A stretch of DNA of 64,000 nt from Setoptus koraiensis (taxonomy: Eukaryota > Arthropoda), in assembly GCA_048013815.1 (NCBI GenBank), contig CM106585.1:7626001-7690000 (forward strand), read 5' to 3'. A program made the translations under genes and the position numbers. Under the pieces are notes generated by a model that was not told the origin of the DNA, did no database searches, and saw only the letters and a program-made list of their open reading frames with translations. Positions 39,401 to 50,622 of this stretch are shown here, in pieces (within the stretch, counting starts at the first letter, position 1; every line of letters begins with the position of its first letter).

Positions 39401-41562
39401 CCCATCGACGGCGGCGAACAGAACACCATGCGATTGCTGGCCAATTACATAAGTTACGACTATTTATTGCGCTCGACAAACACAGACAAATCCACAAGAG
39501 ATTATTTGCGACGCCAAGACAAAATATTGCGCAACATTGAGAACGGATATCAGCAACAGCTCACCTACAAGCGCCAAGATGGCTCATTCAGCGAGTTCGG
39601 CGACAAAGACAAACACGGCAGTACCTGGCTGACGGCCTACGTGTTGAGGGCACTGTCTCAGGTGAAGGATGTCATAACGGTGGACAGAGCGGTTATGCAG
39701 CGCGCCGTGGCCTATTTGGCGGACCGTCAACAAACGGACGGATCGTTCGAGGAGCTGGGCCAGATGCACAATGGCGATCTGAGGCCCGTGGCGTCGTCGT
39801 CGCGCCAACCGGAACGCGAGCCAACAACATCCATTTATTTGACTGCCTATGTTCTCATAGCGCTCATACACAACAAAGACCTGGCACAAAAGCCAGAGAT
39901 TTCGCTGGTGCCCATAAGGGATATTTTGGACAAAGGCTTGAAAAATCTGCAACAACAAATCGACACCAGCAACGATCCGTTTGAGCTGGCCATCGTTAGT
40001 TACGTGATGCAATTGGCGTCCAACAACGACATTGCAACGGGCAATTGGCACGACAACCAAGACTCTATTATCTATTCACGACTCAAACAGGTGGCCAAAC
40101 AAACTGACCAGTTCACCTGGTGGCAGTCAGCGACGGCAGCCATAGGAACTAGCACGGGTCAACTGGATCAACGTCATCAGTCGAGGCCGGTGAGTGGGCC
40201 GAGTGACTCGCTGGAGCGCGAGTTTGACTTCACTTCATCATCGTCATCGACGAGCCAAAATCACGACCACCAAGTGCCGCCACTGAAACCGCTTGCAGTG
40301 ACCACAAAACACTCTGAGCATTTGTTTGTGCCGGACAGTGTCGCTGTCGAGATGACCTCTTACGCACTAATAGCCATTCTGTCCAGACAAAAGCCCGAAC
40401 TGGATTATGCACTTCCGGTTGTTCGTTGGCTTGTGTCGCAACAAAATTCACACGGCGGCTTTGCATCGACACAAGACACAGTTTTAGCGCTTGAGGCCCT
40501 CAGTAAATATCAGTTAATGGCTGACAATGGTGCCAACAATAACAAGGCCACCTCTTTGGACATTGATTTCAGTTATGCCAATCCGGACAAGGACCCCAAG
40601 CGTCTTCAGTTGAGGCCCGTTGTTTTCGATCAGATGCTGGTGAAAAAATCCAACAGTTTGGTGCATCAAACCAAAGAGCTACCCAACAACGCCACATGGG
40701 TGAACATTGAGGCCACTGGACACGGCTCGGCAGTGCTGCAGCTATCGTGGCAATACAATCTGTTGGTGTCCGCCGAGGCGCCCAGTTTCTTTTTGAATCC
40801 TCAATTGGACAAATCATCCACTGAACACTATCTGCAATTGAGCATTTGTAGCTATTACAAGGCTGGCGAAAGCTCAAACATGGCCGTCATGGAGATAGAT
40901 CTGCCCTCGGGCTATGTGGCCGAAGTGGAGGCTCTGCCCAGCATAACACGAACCAAACACATCAAACAGATTTATTTGTCGCAACAAGACACCCATTTGT
41001 CTGTCTATTTCGACAAGGTGAGTAGTGACAGTAACACGTTATCTTATCCTTATTATCATTGAATTCCGGACGATTATCTAATGTCGCTCTCGTCTATCTT
41101 CGTCCCATCTGGCAACCCCCCGCCCCCCCGCACCGCCAACTGGATAAACAGATGACACGAGAGGAGATTTGTTTCACTGTACCCGCACACAGGAACTCAT
41201 TTGTGGCCAACAACAAGCAAGTTGCTGTCACCATTTACGATTATTACAATCGTCACAAAGCGGCCAGGATATTCTATGAGCCTCACATGTTGAGCACTTG
41301 TGAGATTTGTGATAAAAAGGATTGCGGAACACAATGCGCCAAGGTGAGAAGGAGCTCAAAGCTACTGGATGGCGATGACAATCGCAAGACCAACGACAAA
41401 ATCAATGGACAGACAAACAACGGCGCAGCTACCAGCAAATTTGGCCAACGGGCGACCATCACAACATTCAACTATTGGACAAGCCTGTTGGTTGTTGTTG
41501 TTGCCAGTTGTTGCTATCAATCAATTATGTCGACAGTCCTTCACACAATGTCATTCATTTAG
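36401..41562 (+). CDS. CD109/TEP-like alpha-2-macroglobulin family protein lacking the thioester cysteine
   Basis: Exons 36401-41017 and 41152-41562 join in phase 0 (GACAAG|ATGACA) and rebuild YFDKMTREEICFTVP of the receptor-binding domain; 1,675 residues. An N-terminal hydrophobic signal (about residues 13-38) is followed by macroglobulin domains, the family blocks FVGISVIDQSVLLL and FPETWLWANSTSDSDGVARF, a helical thioester-type domain (WLTAYVLRAL, QQNSHGGFASTQDT) and a receptor-binding domain with STCEICDKKDCG. The canonical GCGEQ is DGGEQ here: glycine replaces cysteine at about residue 1004, so no thioester can form. Drosophila Mcr also lacks it, but no LDL-receptor class A module is seen here. 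The tail is Thr/Asn-rich and ends in a hydrophobic stretch (LLVVVVASCC), consistent with a GPI signal as in CD109. Likely extracellular and membrane-anchored. A poly-Asn insert lies near residues 932-950. Confidence 0.9.
41018..41151 (+). other. Macroglobulin gene intron
   Basis: 134 bases, GTGAGT donor and GATAAACAG acceptor, with a C-run upstream of the acceptor. Skipping it restores the conserved receptor-binding domain across the junction. Confidence 0.85.
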
Positions 41563-41868
41563 ACACTTTTGACATTGTCTATCAATTTGTTGTCTATCAA
41601 TTGATTTAATCCTGAATTATTGAATCATCTCGAACATAAATGTTGCAATTATCTGATAACAATCACAGACAGACGATAGATCACGTAACAGACTAATACT
41701 CTCTCAAAACCCAATTCATGTAAGCCAAAAGAAATAAATTAATAACACAAACGATATCAGTGCCCACGATATAGTTAGCATATTTGTGTCAATACATTGC
41801 TCAGAATGTTTTTTCCTCGTCGATCTAACTTGGGAGACACTTCCTGTGAGAGGCCCCCTGTGTTTGTG
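41190..41868 (+). repeat. Direct repeat copy A: macroglobulin last exon and 3' flank
   Basis: Repeated at 46104-46805, about 4.9 kb downstream, on the far side of DPYD. It covers all but the first 38 bases of the terminal exon plus about 300 bases of 3' flank. Identity is roughly 85-90 percent by eye with several small indels. It contains AATAAA at 41733-41738. Confidence 0.85.
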
Positions 41869-42812
41869 TCTACGATTGACTAGTATTGTAGCTGCAACTG
41901 CACATTGATTAGCTATTATTGTCATTTGCTTGTCTGACGATATATGATTGTCATGCTGCTTATACTGTGGTCGTTGATGCCGTCCTTGTCTCATAATTAA
42001 TTCCATTAGAAGAAAATGATGATAATAATGTTATCATCGTGATGGTTGTCGTCGTCTCAACTTGCATTTGCTTACGCTCTCTTGAACGTTATCACCGTCA
42101 CAACTACTATCACACTTCTATTGCTACTTCACAGATAATTATGTACGAATATGGAGTTCTTAGATAATCCAACTAATACTAACTACTAAGTGCAGTAAAT
42201 TAGCAACTGAAATCGGAAAAGCATGGTATTGTGGCAGCTACATTGGCGTCTAGGCAACAGCATCAGCTCGTGATTATTATTTTTATTAGTAGTATGAGCA
42301 ATAATGTTCATTGCAGACAATTATCGTTTATCATTATTATCATACCAACAATTACTAACGTTGCACCCAGGTCACAATGAGGATACTGTTATCAAGATGA
42401 TGCCGATTCTTGCTATGATTGTCACATGCATGCAATCGAATAATATTCTCTCAAACCGATAGAATCATCATTAAAAGATAGACGGACCGATCAGGAGATC
42501 AGCATTAATTGAATTCCGACTATTAATATTAAAAATACTATTATTATCGTCACTGATACCATACCAAAATATTATTATTTTTGTTACTAACACTTTAATA
42601 CACGTTAAAAGCGAGTATTATTGGTGACAATCCGGCAGCAACAAGCGCAGCAACACTGCTTGATCAAGGTGCAACAAGACTCCGCCATCGAGCAAAATAA
42701 ATCGATCCAAATATATGCACAACTGGTGGCCTTTTCAATCAATTAATCAATCCCCTTTTTTGATTCTAATTAATCGCAAACTGCAGTGAGCTACGTGTAG
42801 TACTTCTCCATC
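41869..42812. other. Intergenic region upstream of DPYD
   Basis: AT-rich, with no open frame of interest. It should hold the DPYD promoter and 5' UTR. No TATA box or other site is convincing. Confidence 0.5.
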
Positions 42813-45800
42813 ATGGCGACAGTATTGGCGTCTTCAATAATAAGAGAGAGCTCGGACATTGAGAGCTTGCTGTCTCTGAATCCAAAGTCGCGAGGCTATG
42901 CAAGTGTTGTGCCCACGGTGCAGACTAAGGTGGCTAAAAAACATTGGAAAAGAAACCAGGATAAGGGCTCGAGCGTTGTTAAAAAAGAGTTAATTGTAGC
43001 CAATTTCGACGACATAAAACATACGACATTGAGCGAAAGAGCCGCTCTCAAGGAGGCATCTAGGTGCCTGAAATGTGCCGATGCACCGTGCTCCAAGAGT
43101 TGTCCCACCCAAATTGACGTGAAAGCTTTTATTAGCATGATATCTAGCAAAAATTATTATGGTGCCGCAAAGATTATTCTCTCGGACAATCCGCTTGGCT
43201 TGACCTGTGGAATGGTGTGTCCCACTAGCGATTTGTGCGTCGGTGGCTGTAATTTGTATGCAAGCGAAGAGGGGCCCATCAATATTGGCGGTTTGCAACA
43301 ATTTGCCGTAGAGATGTTCAAGCTAATGAATTTGCCCCAGGTGAGATCGCCTCAGGTGCAGGCTCTAGTGGACGAGGGACCCGAAGAGTTGAAGCAAGCC
43401 TTCAGAGCGCCCATCGCCCTGTTGGGCTGCGGTCCGGCCAGCATAAGTTGTGCAACTTTTCTGGCGCGATTAGGTTACCAAAACCTGACCATATACGAGA
43501 AGAACGGCTTTGGCGGTGGCCTGTCGCTCACCGAGATACCCCAGTACCGGCTACCGTACAATGTGGTGGATTTCGAGATACAATTCATGCAGGATCTAGG
43601 CGTTCAAATTAAATACAACAGCCCGTTGAGTGCCAAGTCGCAATTGACAATTGACAATCTGCTACACAGAGACAAATATGAGGCCGTGTTTGTGGGAGTG
43701 GGCAAGCCCCAACCTAAGATAGCGTCCACATTTCGCCACTTGACCAAAGAGAACAGATTTTTCACCTCGAAAGAGTTTCTGCCTTTGGTGTCACAAGCGA
43801 GCAAGTCCAATTTCGAGCTTCGCACGGCCAGCTCGGCATGCGGCGCCAGAAAACAAAACGGCGCTGGCTGCTGTAAATCGTCGTCGCCAGCAACAGGTTG
43901 TTGCGCTGCGATAAAGCTCAATGTCAATGTGAATCAATTGCCAAAATTGTACGGCCGAGTCATAGTGCTGGGCTGTGGCGACACAGCCTTCGATTGTGCC
44001 ACCTCGGCAATCAGATGCGGCGCCACCAAGGTTTTCGTTTGTTTTCGGCGAGGATTTAGCCACATACGGGCCGTGCCAGAGGAAATGAGTTTGGCCATAG
44101 AGGAGAAGTGCGAATTCATGCCATTTATGACGCCCAAAGAGGTTATTTTGTCTGGCGACGGCAAAATAGTTGCAATGGACTTTTACAAGACAGAGCTGAC
44201 GGACGACGCGTCGGACAGAGTGACAATAGACGAAAATCAAATTATTAGATTGCGCGTGGACTTTATAATATCGGCCTTCGGGTCACAATTGGACGATCCC
44301 GACATGCTGGCCGCACTCAGGCCCATCAAGCTGGACGACGAGACGGGCATTCCCGTTATCGATGCGCACACAATGATGAGCTCGCAGCCGGGCGTCTTTT
44401 GCGGGGGCGATCTGTCTGGGCACACCGAGACAACAGTGGAGGCCGTCAACGATGGCAAGACGGCCGCTTGGAATATCCACAAGTATATCCAGGCTAAGCG
44501 TCAGGTGAAATTGCCGCTAGAGGTGGCAAACTTGATGCCGCAATCGTTGCCCATCATGTACACGCCCGTCGACATGATCGACATAAGCGTTGAGGTGTGC
44601 GGCATAAAATTTGAAAATCCCTTCGGTCTTGCCAGCGCACCACCGACCACTAGCTCGGCGATGATTAGGCGCGCCTTTGAGGCGGGCTGGGGCTTCGCCG
44701 TAACGAAAACGTTTGCCCTAGACAAGGACAATGTCACCAATGTGTCGCCGCGCATAGTCCGCGGCACCACCTCGGGCCACAGCTACGGGCCGGGCCAGGG
44801 CAGCTTTTTGAACATAGAGCTAATTAGCGAAAAGTCGTGCCAATATTGGCTGACCAGCATCAGAGAACTGAAGAAGGTGCATCCGACAAAGGTGCTCATA
44901 GCGAGCATTATGTGCGGCTTCGTAGAACAGGACTGGAAAGAATTGGCAAGCCGGGCCCAAGAGTCGGGCGCCGACGCCCTAGAATTGAATTTGTCCTGTC
45001 CGCACGGAATGGGCGAGAAGGGCATGGGTCTGGCCTGTGGCCAGAAGCCCGAGTTAGTGCGCCAGATATGCGCCTGGGTGCGCTCTGTCACAACCGTACC
45101 CTTCTTCGCCAAGCTCACGCCAAATGTCACCAACATCGACGCCATTGCCCGGGCGGCTTACGAGGGCAAAGCCGACGGAGTCACCGCCATCAACACAGTG
45201 TCGGGCCTCATGACCATCGGGCCGGACGGTCGGCCCTGGCCAGCGGTGGGCCACGAGGCCAAAACTACATACGGCGGTGTGTCGGGTAACGCCATTCGGC
45301 CGCTCGCCCTCAGAGGTGTCGCCTCGGTGGCCAAGGCACTGCCCGGATTTCCTATTTTGGCCACCGGTGGCATTGATTCGGCCGAGACTGCGCTCCAGTT
45401 TATATATGCGGGTGCCAGTTGTGTTCAAGTGTGCAGCGCTGTCCAAAATCAAGATTTTTCCGTCGTTAGCGATTACATTTCCGGTTTGAAGGCGCTATTG
45501 TATTTGCGCGCCTCAAAGCAATCACACAAATGGCTTGGACAGTCGCTGAGCAAACTGCCCAAACATCAGAAGGGGCGCCCTGTGTTGCCCGTAGAGGGCG
45601 ACTTGCCCTTCTTCGGTCACTACAAGGAGCAGCGTGAATTGTTGATGTTGGAGGCTCGCAAGAAACAACTAGCAGCAACTGACGCTCATCCCATTCCAAA
45701 CGAACAACAAAACATTGAGCCCGTGAATACATTGGTGGAAAATAAACGCCTCAAGGATTATATTGGTCTGAGCAATAGTCGTATCGGACCATATAAGGAG

Positions 45801-46070
45801 CTGGACAATCGCCAGCAAGTGGTGGCAGTGATAGACAACGATATGTGTATCAATTGTGGCAAATGCTATATGACTTGCAACGATTCCGGCTATCAAGCGA
45901 TTGAGTTTAATTCAGAGACCCACATACCTAAGGTCAACGATGATCATTGCACCGGTTGCACTTTGTGTGTCTCTGTTTGTCCCATAATTGATTGTATTCA
46001 GATGGTTGAGAGAAGCGGGCCACTGTACGAGCCAAACAGAGTGAAAATTATTGTTGACGACTGCAAATAA
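42813..46070 (+). CDS. DPYD: Dihydropyrimidine dehydrogenase [NADP(+)], intronless
   Basis: 1,085 residues in one exon; the mammalian enzyme has 1,025. It catalyses the first, rate-limiting step of uracil and thymine breakdown in the cytosol. All domains are present in order. The N-terminal Fe-S region has [13 protein letters not shown] (about residue 87) and [15 protein letters not shown] (about 133). The FAD site is [12 protein letters not shown], and the NADPH site is [13 protein letters not shown]. The FMN barrel has [20 protein letters not shown], the catalytic-loop cysteine in SIMCGF (residue 701), [20 protein letters not shown] and [13 protein letters not shown]-terminal 2x[4Fe-4S] ferredoxin has [11 protein letters not shown] (about 1012) and [12 protein letters not shown] (about 1046). 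An extra cysteine-rich insert of about 30-40 residues (about 335-372) precedes the NADPH domain. The 3' flank, starting 33 bases after the stop, is duplicated macroglobulin sequence. Confidence 0.97.
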   Translation: MATVLASSIIRESSDIESLLSLNPKSRGYASVVPTVQTKVAKKHWKRNQDKGSSVVKKELIVANFDDIKHTTLSERAALKEASRCLKCADAPCSKSCPTQIDVKAFISMISSKNYYGAAKIILSDNPLGLTCGMVCPTSDLCVGGCNLYASEEGPINIGGLQQFAVEMFKLMNLPQVRSPQVQALVDEGPEELKQAFRAPIALLGCGPASISCATFLARLGYQNLTIYEKNGFGGGLSLTEIPQYRLPYNVVDFEIQFMQDLGVQIKYNSPLSAKSQLTIDNLLHRDKYEAVFVGVGKPQPKIASTFRHLTKENRFFTSKEFLPLVSQASKSNFELRTASSACGARKQNGAGCCKSSSPATGCCAAIKLNVNVNQLPKLYGRVIVLGCGDTAFDCATSAIRCGATKVFVCFRRGFSHIRAVPEEMSLAIEEKCEFMPFMTPKEVILSGDGKIVAMDFYKTELTDDASDRVTIDENQIIRLRVDFIISAFGSQLDDPDMLAALRPIKLDDETGIPVIDAHTMMSSQPGVFCGGDLSGHTETTVEAVNDGKTAAWNIHKYIQAKRQVKLPLEVANLMPQSLPIMYTPVDMIDISVEVCGIKFENPFGLASAPPTTSSAMIRRAFEAGWGFAVTKTFALDKDNVTNVSPRIVRGTTSGHSYGPGQGSFLNIELISEKSCQYWLTSIRELKKVHPTKVLIASIMCGFVEQDWKELASRAQESGADALELNLSCPHGMGEKGMGLACGQKPELVRQICAWVRSVTTVPFFAKLTPNVTNIDAIARAAYEGKADGVTAINTVSGLMTIGPDGRPWPAVGHEAKTTYGGVSGNAIRPLALRGVASVAKALPGFPILATGGIDSAETALQFIYAGASCVQVCSAVQNQDFSVVSDYISGLKALLYLRASKQSHKWLGQSLSKLPKHQKGRPVLPVEGDLPFFGHYKEQRELLMLEARKKQLAATDAHPIPNEQQNIEPVNTLVENKRLKDYIGLSNSRIGPYKELDNRQQVVAVIDNDMCINCGKCYMTCNDSGYQAIEFNSETHIPKVNDDHCTGCTLCVSVCPIIDCIQMVERSGPLYEPNRVKIIVDDCK

Positions 46071-46103
46071 CAATAATAATCAATATTGCACCATCTTATA
46101 TAC

Positions 46104-46469
46104 GGGAACTCATTTGTGGCCGACAACAAGCAAGTTGCTGTCACCATTTACGATTGTTACAATCGTCTCAAGGCAGCCAGGATATTCTATGATCCTCACA
46201 TGTTGACAACTTGTGAGATTTGTGATAAGAAAGATTGCGGAACACAATGCGCCAAGGTGAGCAGGAGCTCAAAGCTACTGGATGGCGATGACAATCGCAA
46301 GACCAACGACAAAATCAATGGACAGGCAAACCACAGCAAATCTAGCCAACGGGCGACCAACACAATATTCAACTATTGGACAAGCCTTCAAGTTGTTGTT
46401 GTTGTTGTTGCCAGTTGTTGTTATCAATCAATTATGTTGACAGTCCTTCACATAATGTCATTCATCTAG
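46104..46469 (+). pseudogene. Truncated copy of the macroglobulin terminal exon
   Basis: Encodes NSFVADNKQVAVTIYD, TTCEICDKKDCGTQCAKV and the same GPI-like hydrophobic end as the parent exon. It lacks the first 38 bases of that exon and any splice acceptor, so it cannot replace the original exon in an obvious way. The frame is nevertheless open to the stop, and the two length changes relative to the parent are multiples of three. Call: exon-derived duplicate in the 3' flank of DPYD, probably untranslated. Confidence 0.65.
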
Positions 46470-46805
46470 ATAGCTTTGATGCTATCAATTTATTGTCTCT
46501 CAGTTGAGCTTATCAACCCTGAATTGAATTGTCGTGAATATGAATGTTGCAACTGATGACAATCACAAACAAATGATGAATCATCTTACAGACAAATACT
46601 CTCTCAAAACCAATTTCATGTTAGCCAAAAAGAAATAAATCAATAACACACAAATGATATCTAGCCAACGGCGACAATCCTCATAATATAGCTAGTGTAT
46701 TTGTGTCGACACATTGCTCAAAAGAGTACTCGCGTGGCAAATGTTTTTTCGTCATCGGTCCAACTTTGGTGATACTTCCTGTGAAGGCACCCAATGAGCC
46801 CTGTT
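46104..46805 (+). repeat. Direct repeat copy B of the macroglobulin last-exon region
   Basis: Partner of 41190-41868. It begins 33 bases after the DPYD stop codon. It brings an AATAAA (46634-46639) in the position equivalent to the macroglobulin poly(A) signal, so DPYD transcripts may end in this borrowed 3' UTR. Confidence 0.85.
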
Positions 46806-47432
46806 GTTACATAATGACTCTATAAAGATGAAACACCATCGACACTCAAAGCACACTTAATATAACGAAAGCGCGATTTGGCTAGTCTGTTGATTGCAAC
46901 AATTAATAATGATAGAACAAGATTACACTGACAGTCTCTACACCTCTATCCAGACTAGGTAGAGGTTAGTTGAGTTTCTCGAAATAATGATGATCTAGTA
47001 GATCAGATCCAAGATAAATCCTCCACTCACTCGCAATCATTTTCAGTTGAGCCTAAAAGGAAACTCATTGAAAGCACCAGATACACCGATTAGAAGTCTA
47101 CAGTCCTACAATTCGGTGTCAAGTTTATTTCTCCTCTCATAAACTCATATATAACTCATATATAAATGTTTATGTATATAACAGCAATGTTGTTTGTATA
47201 TTTTACGAGTTGATATTTATCAAAGGCAATGATGAGTATGTTTTATCTTGCCGTTGGTGATGCTGTTGTTGCCGATTCAATTGTTTGTCGGACAAACAGG
47301 CATAGACAATTTGTTGTTTATCATCAGTTATCAATTATTGAAACAATTATATTTGTTTACAAGTAGTAATAGCGTGATAAGGCAAGATTGTTTTTTGCCT
47401 AGATCTTTATTCAATTTGCAATGAATAAAAAG

Positions 47433-47439
47433 TATAAAA
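47433..47439 (+). promoter_or_regulatory. TATA-box-like site
   Basis: TATAAAA within AAAGTATAAAAGCTTGCC. It is well placed to drive a plus-strand transcript from about 47463, but no gene with a clear start follows, so its use is speculative. Confidence 0.3.
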
Positions 47440-47869
47440 GCTTGCCAACATTTAGCCTTATTAAGACAGCTCATTGTGGTCGTTCATGTTGATGTAATTG
47501 ATATTATAGCTTGATATTAACAAGCCGCAATGGACTTGAAAATAACAACGATCAAGTGTACGATAAATCTTTGTTAGGGTACTCATATTATCAAACGACC
47601 AGAGAAAGATTATATGGCATTTTATGATAGATGCCATATCATGTTAGACCATATAGTATGGCGGAGCTAACTATTCACACTGATTTGTGTTAATAGTCAG
47701 ATTGTTATCCTAACTATGCTACGATGATATGATGCGATGATTTATCTTGTTGATATGCTATAATAGCTAAATACCGGGCACTAATGTTTGAACTATCATC
47801 TAGAAAGTCATCAATACAACTACATATTGGCGCGGGTATGTAATATTATTCCTAATGAAGGTCATCTGA

Positions 47870-48052
47870 TTGCAAGATGACTCAGAGCTCGCTGCTTTTA
47901 ATCCACGACTCAATCTATGCTGTTCAAATGGTCACCAGTTTTTTAAGGATTTCTCGAACAAAATTGAAGTCAAATGCCAATACGAGTGGATCTATATGGA
48001 TTTGACAGGCCCAGTTGAGCATTGCAATTACCGATTTCTTCTAAACGCCTAA
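47870..48052 (+). other. Short cysteine-containing open segment, possible gene remnant
   Basis: About 60 codons ending in a stop, with LCCSNGHQFF, EVKCQYEWIY and GPVEHCNY. The spacing of C, W and C loosely recalls the second half of a sushi/CCP module. There is no ATG, signal peptide or clear splice site, so it is at best an exon or a fragment. Confidence 0.2.
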
Positions 48053-49284
48053 TGCGTACGCGCGCGCTCTATAGGTAGACACAACCCTTTGCCTTCAATT
48101 ATCTTAAAAACTTGGCTGGCTTCGTAAAGACGACAAAAACAACTGGGTTAATGTTTAAACTAACCTACACGCTCACTGATACAATTTGGCATGTCTCTCT
48201 ACAGGGTGCCTAACATCAATGAATTAATACAATGCAAAGATAATCGTCGTCGTTGTCGTCGTCATTTAGCTCTGTAAAATATAGTTACGAGTTGGGAGCA
48301 ACTTAAGATTCTCAACTTGAGAAGTAACAACTGCCTGCGCACATCTTGACATGAATTAAGAGCTAGTGGACTTATAAATGAGATACTCATAGTTGAACCT
48401 GGCTTGCATCACAATCAATCGTGCAAAGTCTATCCAAGTTATCTAGCCAATCACGAATACATAGTGTGCGTATTGAATTAAGCAAATGACATAGGAAGTA
48501 AACATGAGGCTTGGCCTGTTGTTGTTGGTGCTGTTGCGCCAGAAGTGCGAGTTGTAAGACTACTATAAATTAATAATGGTGAGTGCCACATCTAGTTGCT
48601 AGATGTGGTTAGATTGCCTTTTGTTTACATATTTATCCCATATATTCATGTATAAATAACTATGTGCATGTTATATAGCTTCTTCCTAGATAGGTTGTGT
48701 ATCCTATAGAAAGAGATAAGAGCGTGCACAAGGTTGTAAGTTGAACAGCCCAAACGAACTGTTTCAGTGTTAGTGTCTTTACAAATAATGAGAGAGAATT
48801 ATTTTTATTTATCTCTCTAGACGATCCAGCGTACGCCTTGCTGGCTGTGGATCATTGACGGCTGTTGTTGTTTCCATTGCAACAGCAGCCATGTTGTTGT
48901 CGTTGTTGTTGCTGGCGCTGTTGCTGTTGCTGTTGATGGAAGTAGAGGTTGTGTAAGTCGCTTATCTTACGCCCTCGCAATGATAGTCGATGGATCACAT
49001 TGGCCAGATGTGGCGCTACATTTAGTTATATTATCAGAACTTGTGATTCACAAGTTTATAATATTACATGTATATCTAGTTGGTTTAATGTGCTTTGAGT
49101 CCCGTCATGGTGCAATACAGTGCGGTGTGCAGGGTTCGGCGGCAGTCTGTTGAGATATTGGTCGGATGTTTGAGTTGCTGTCGTTGAGACACAATTAGGC
49201 GCGCGCAATAAGAGAGAGACAAAGAGCGAGCGAACGAAAGGGAGAGCGGGCCATGCAATATGTTGAATTGATATATGAAAAGTT

Positions 49285-49413
49285 GAGTTTATGAGTAGCC
49301 GTTGTTGCCGATGTTATTGCTGTTGTTGCTGATGTTGTTGCTGTTGTTGCTGATGTTGTTGCTGTTGTTATTGCTGTTGTTGCTGTTGTTGTTGCTGATG
49401 TTGTTGTTGTTGT
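49285..49413. repeat. GTTGTTGCT/GATGTTGTTGCT trinucleotide array
   Basis: Tandem 12-15-base combinations of GTT, GCT and GAT. The antisense Thr/Ala-rich frame is a product of the repeat. Confidence 0.8.
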
Positions 49414-50068
49414 TTTCGTCACAGCGAGCGTGGCAGTCGTCTTGCTGCACGCTCGCCAGCCTCACTGTGCCATGCTAGGCCGTTCTATCATAGAACTTCC
49501 ATGGCACACCAATGCAGTATGCTGCTGCTGCTGCAATAGAGTGAGCGCCATCGAACTGCTACCATGGGTGAGCAATGGCGCGCCCGGCAGCACTGGCAGC
49601 GTTGCCAGCAGCGCGACCAGTGCGCGTCTTGGCGCACCGTCTTCAGCACTACTGTGTGCGCAGTGCGCACCGATCCCCGCCCTGCCGTCGGGACCTCTTT
49701 CCCCCCAATGGCGTGCCCGTGTGATGGCTTGATTACGACGGTTTCATGTCCAGACACATGACAATGCGAGGGGACATGCGAGGGGACGCACGGCAATAGA
49801 AAGCGGAATGTTTGCCAATGGCTGAGTTTGTGGTGTGGGCTGGCTACAGTAGGCAGCCTAGTGTAGGCAGTGCCATTGTGTGGTACCAGCATACGCCGCA
49901 TTAGTGGCATGGAAATGATAATAAAATAAAAATAAGGACAACACACTACGGCATAGTGACTGGCTGTGTACAATGCAATATGGGATGTAGTGAAAAATAA
50001 AATGAAATAAAATGTTCGTCAGCGCAACGGCCAGCCTGCAACGCTCCACTGTCGCCCCCCCTGAAATT

Positions 50069-50072
50069 GTGT

Positions 50073-50111
<39 letters not shown>
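50069..50111. repeat. (GT)n microsatellite
   Basis: About 20 GT units with one CT interruption. AC runs recur at 50280-50295 and 50381-50391. Confidence 0.9.
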
Positions 50112-50114
<3 letters not shown>

Positions 50115-50399
50115 AAAAGAGCGTGCAAAACAAGTGAATATTCGCAACGTTCCATGTGAATACACTAACCACAGCGCGTTGAGCGAATTGCTCTGGTGCG
50201 AGCATTGCCCATGCAATAAATTCGATGTTCGCACTGCTATCCAGTGAAATTCACTTGTGAGTGAATAGTATTCACAGCGCACACACACACACACGCACGC
50301 TGAGAGTCTTCAAGTTAGAGACACACACATTCTCGTAAACAAGATTTGCGTTTCGCTGTTGCAAGCTGCTTTGTGCGCCACACACACACACGCACTCGC

Positions 50400-50622
50400 T
50401 CACTTTCGATCAGTCGATTTCATTTGTTAATAACAGAATTGAAGAAGCAATCGAATATTCATTTGGCAACCTCATTACCGAAGCAATCGAACGACAATTA
50501 GTAATTACCCATTGGCACCAATTAATAAACGGCAAACAAACACTTCAGACAAACGAACAATATTTCCCAGCGACTCAAGCGAAATCGAATCAGCGAAATC
50601 GAACCAGCGAAAGCCTCTAACA
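50400..50622 (+). other. Probable 5' non-coding exon ending in a splice donor
   Basis: A/C-rich, G-poor sequence with AAACAAAC and CGAAATCGAA words, typical of a leader, ends at CTAACAG|GTAAGTT (donor at 50623). A plausible acceptor, CAAATAACAG, lies near 52121, 70 bases before the ATG at 52192, giving a 1.5-kb leader intron. This is inferred from composition and consensus only. Confidence 0.35.

Noticed and set aside
43604-45452. Antisense open frames over DPYD
   Set aside because: Shadows of a strongly biased long coding exon; none has a recognisable domain.
42813-46070. Horizontal transfer of DPYD from bacteria because it lacks introns
   Set aside because: It has the fused animal-type five-domain architecture and close similarity to human DPYD throughout; nearby native genes are also intron-poor.
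49195-49422. Thr/Ala repeat protein on the minus strand
   Set aside because: Product of a GTT/GCT trinucleotide array; the non-repeat remainder is not protein-like.
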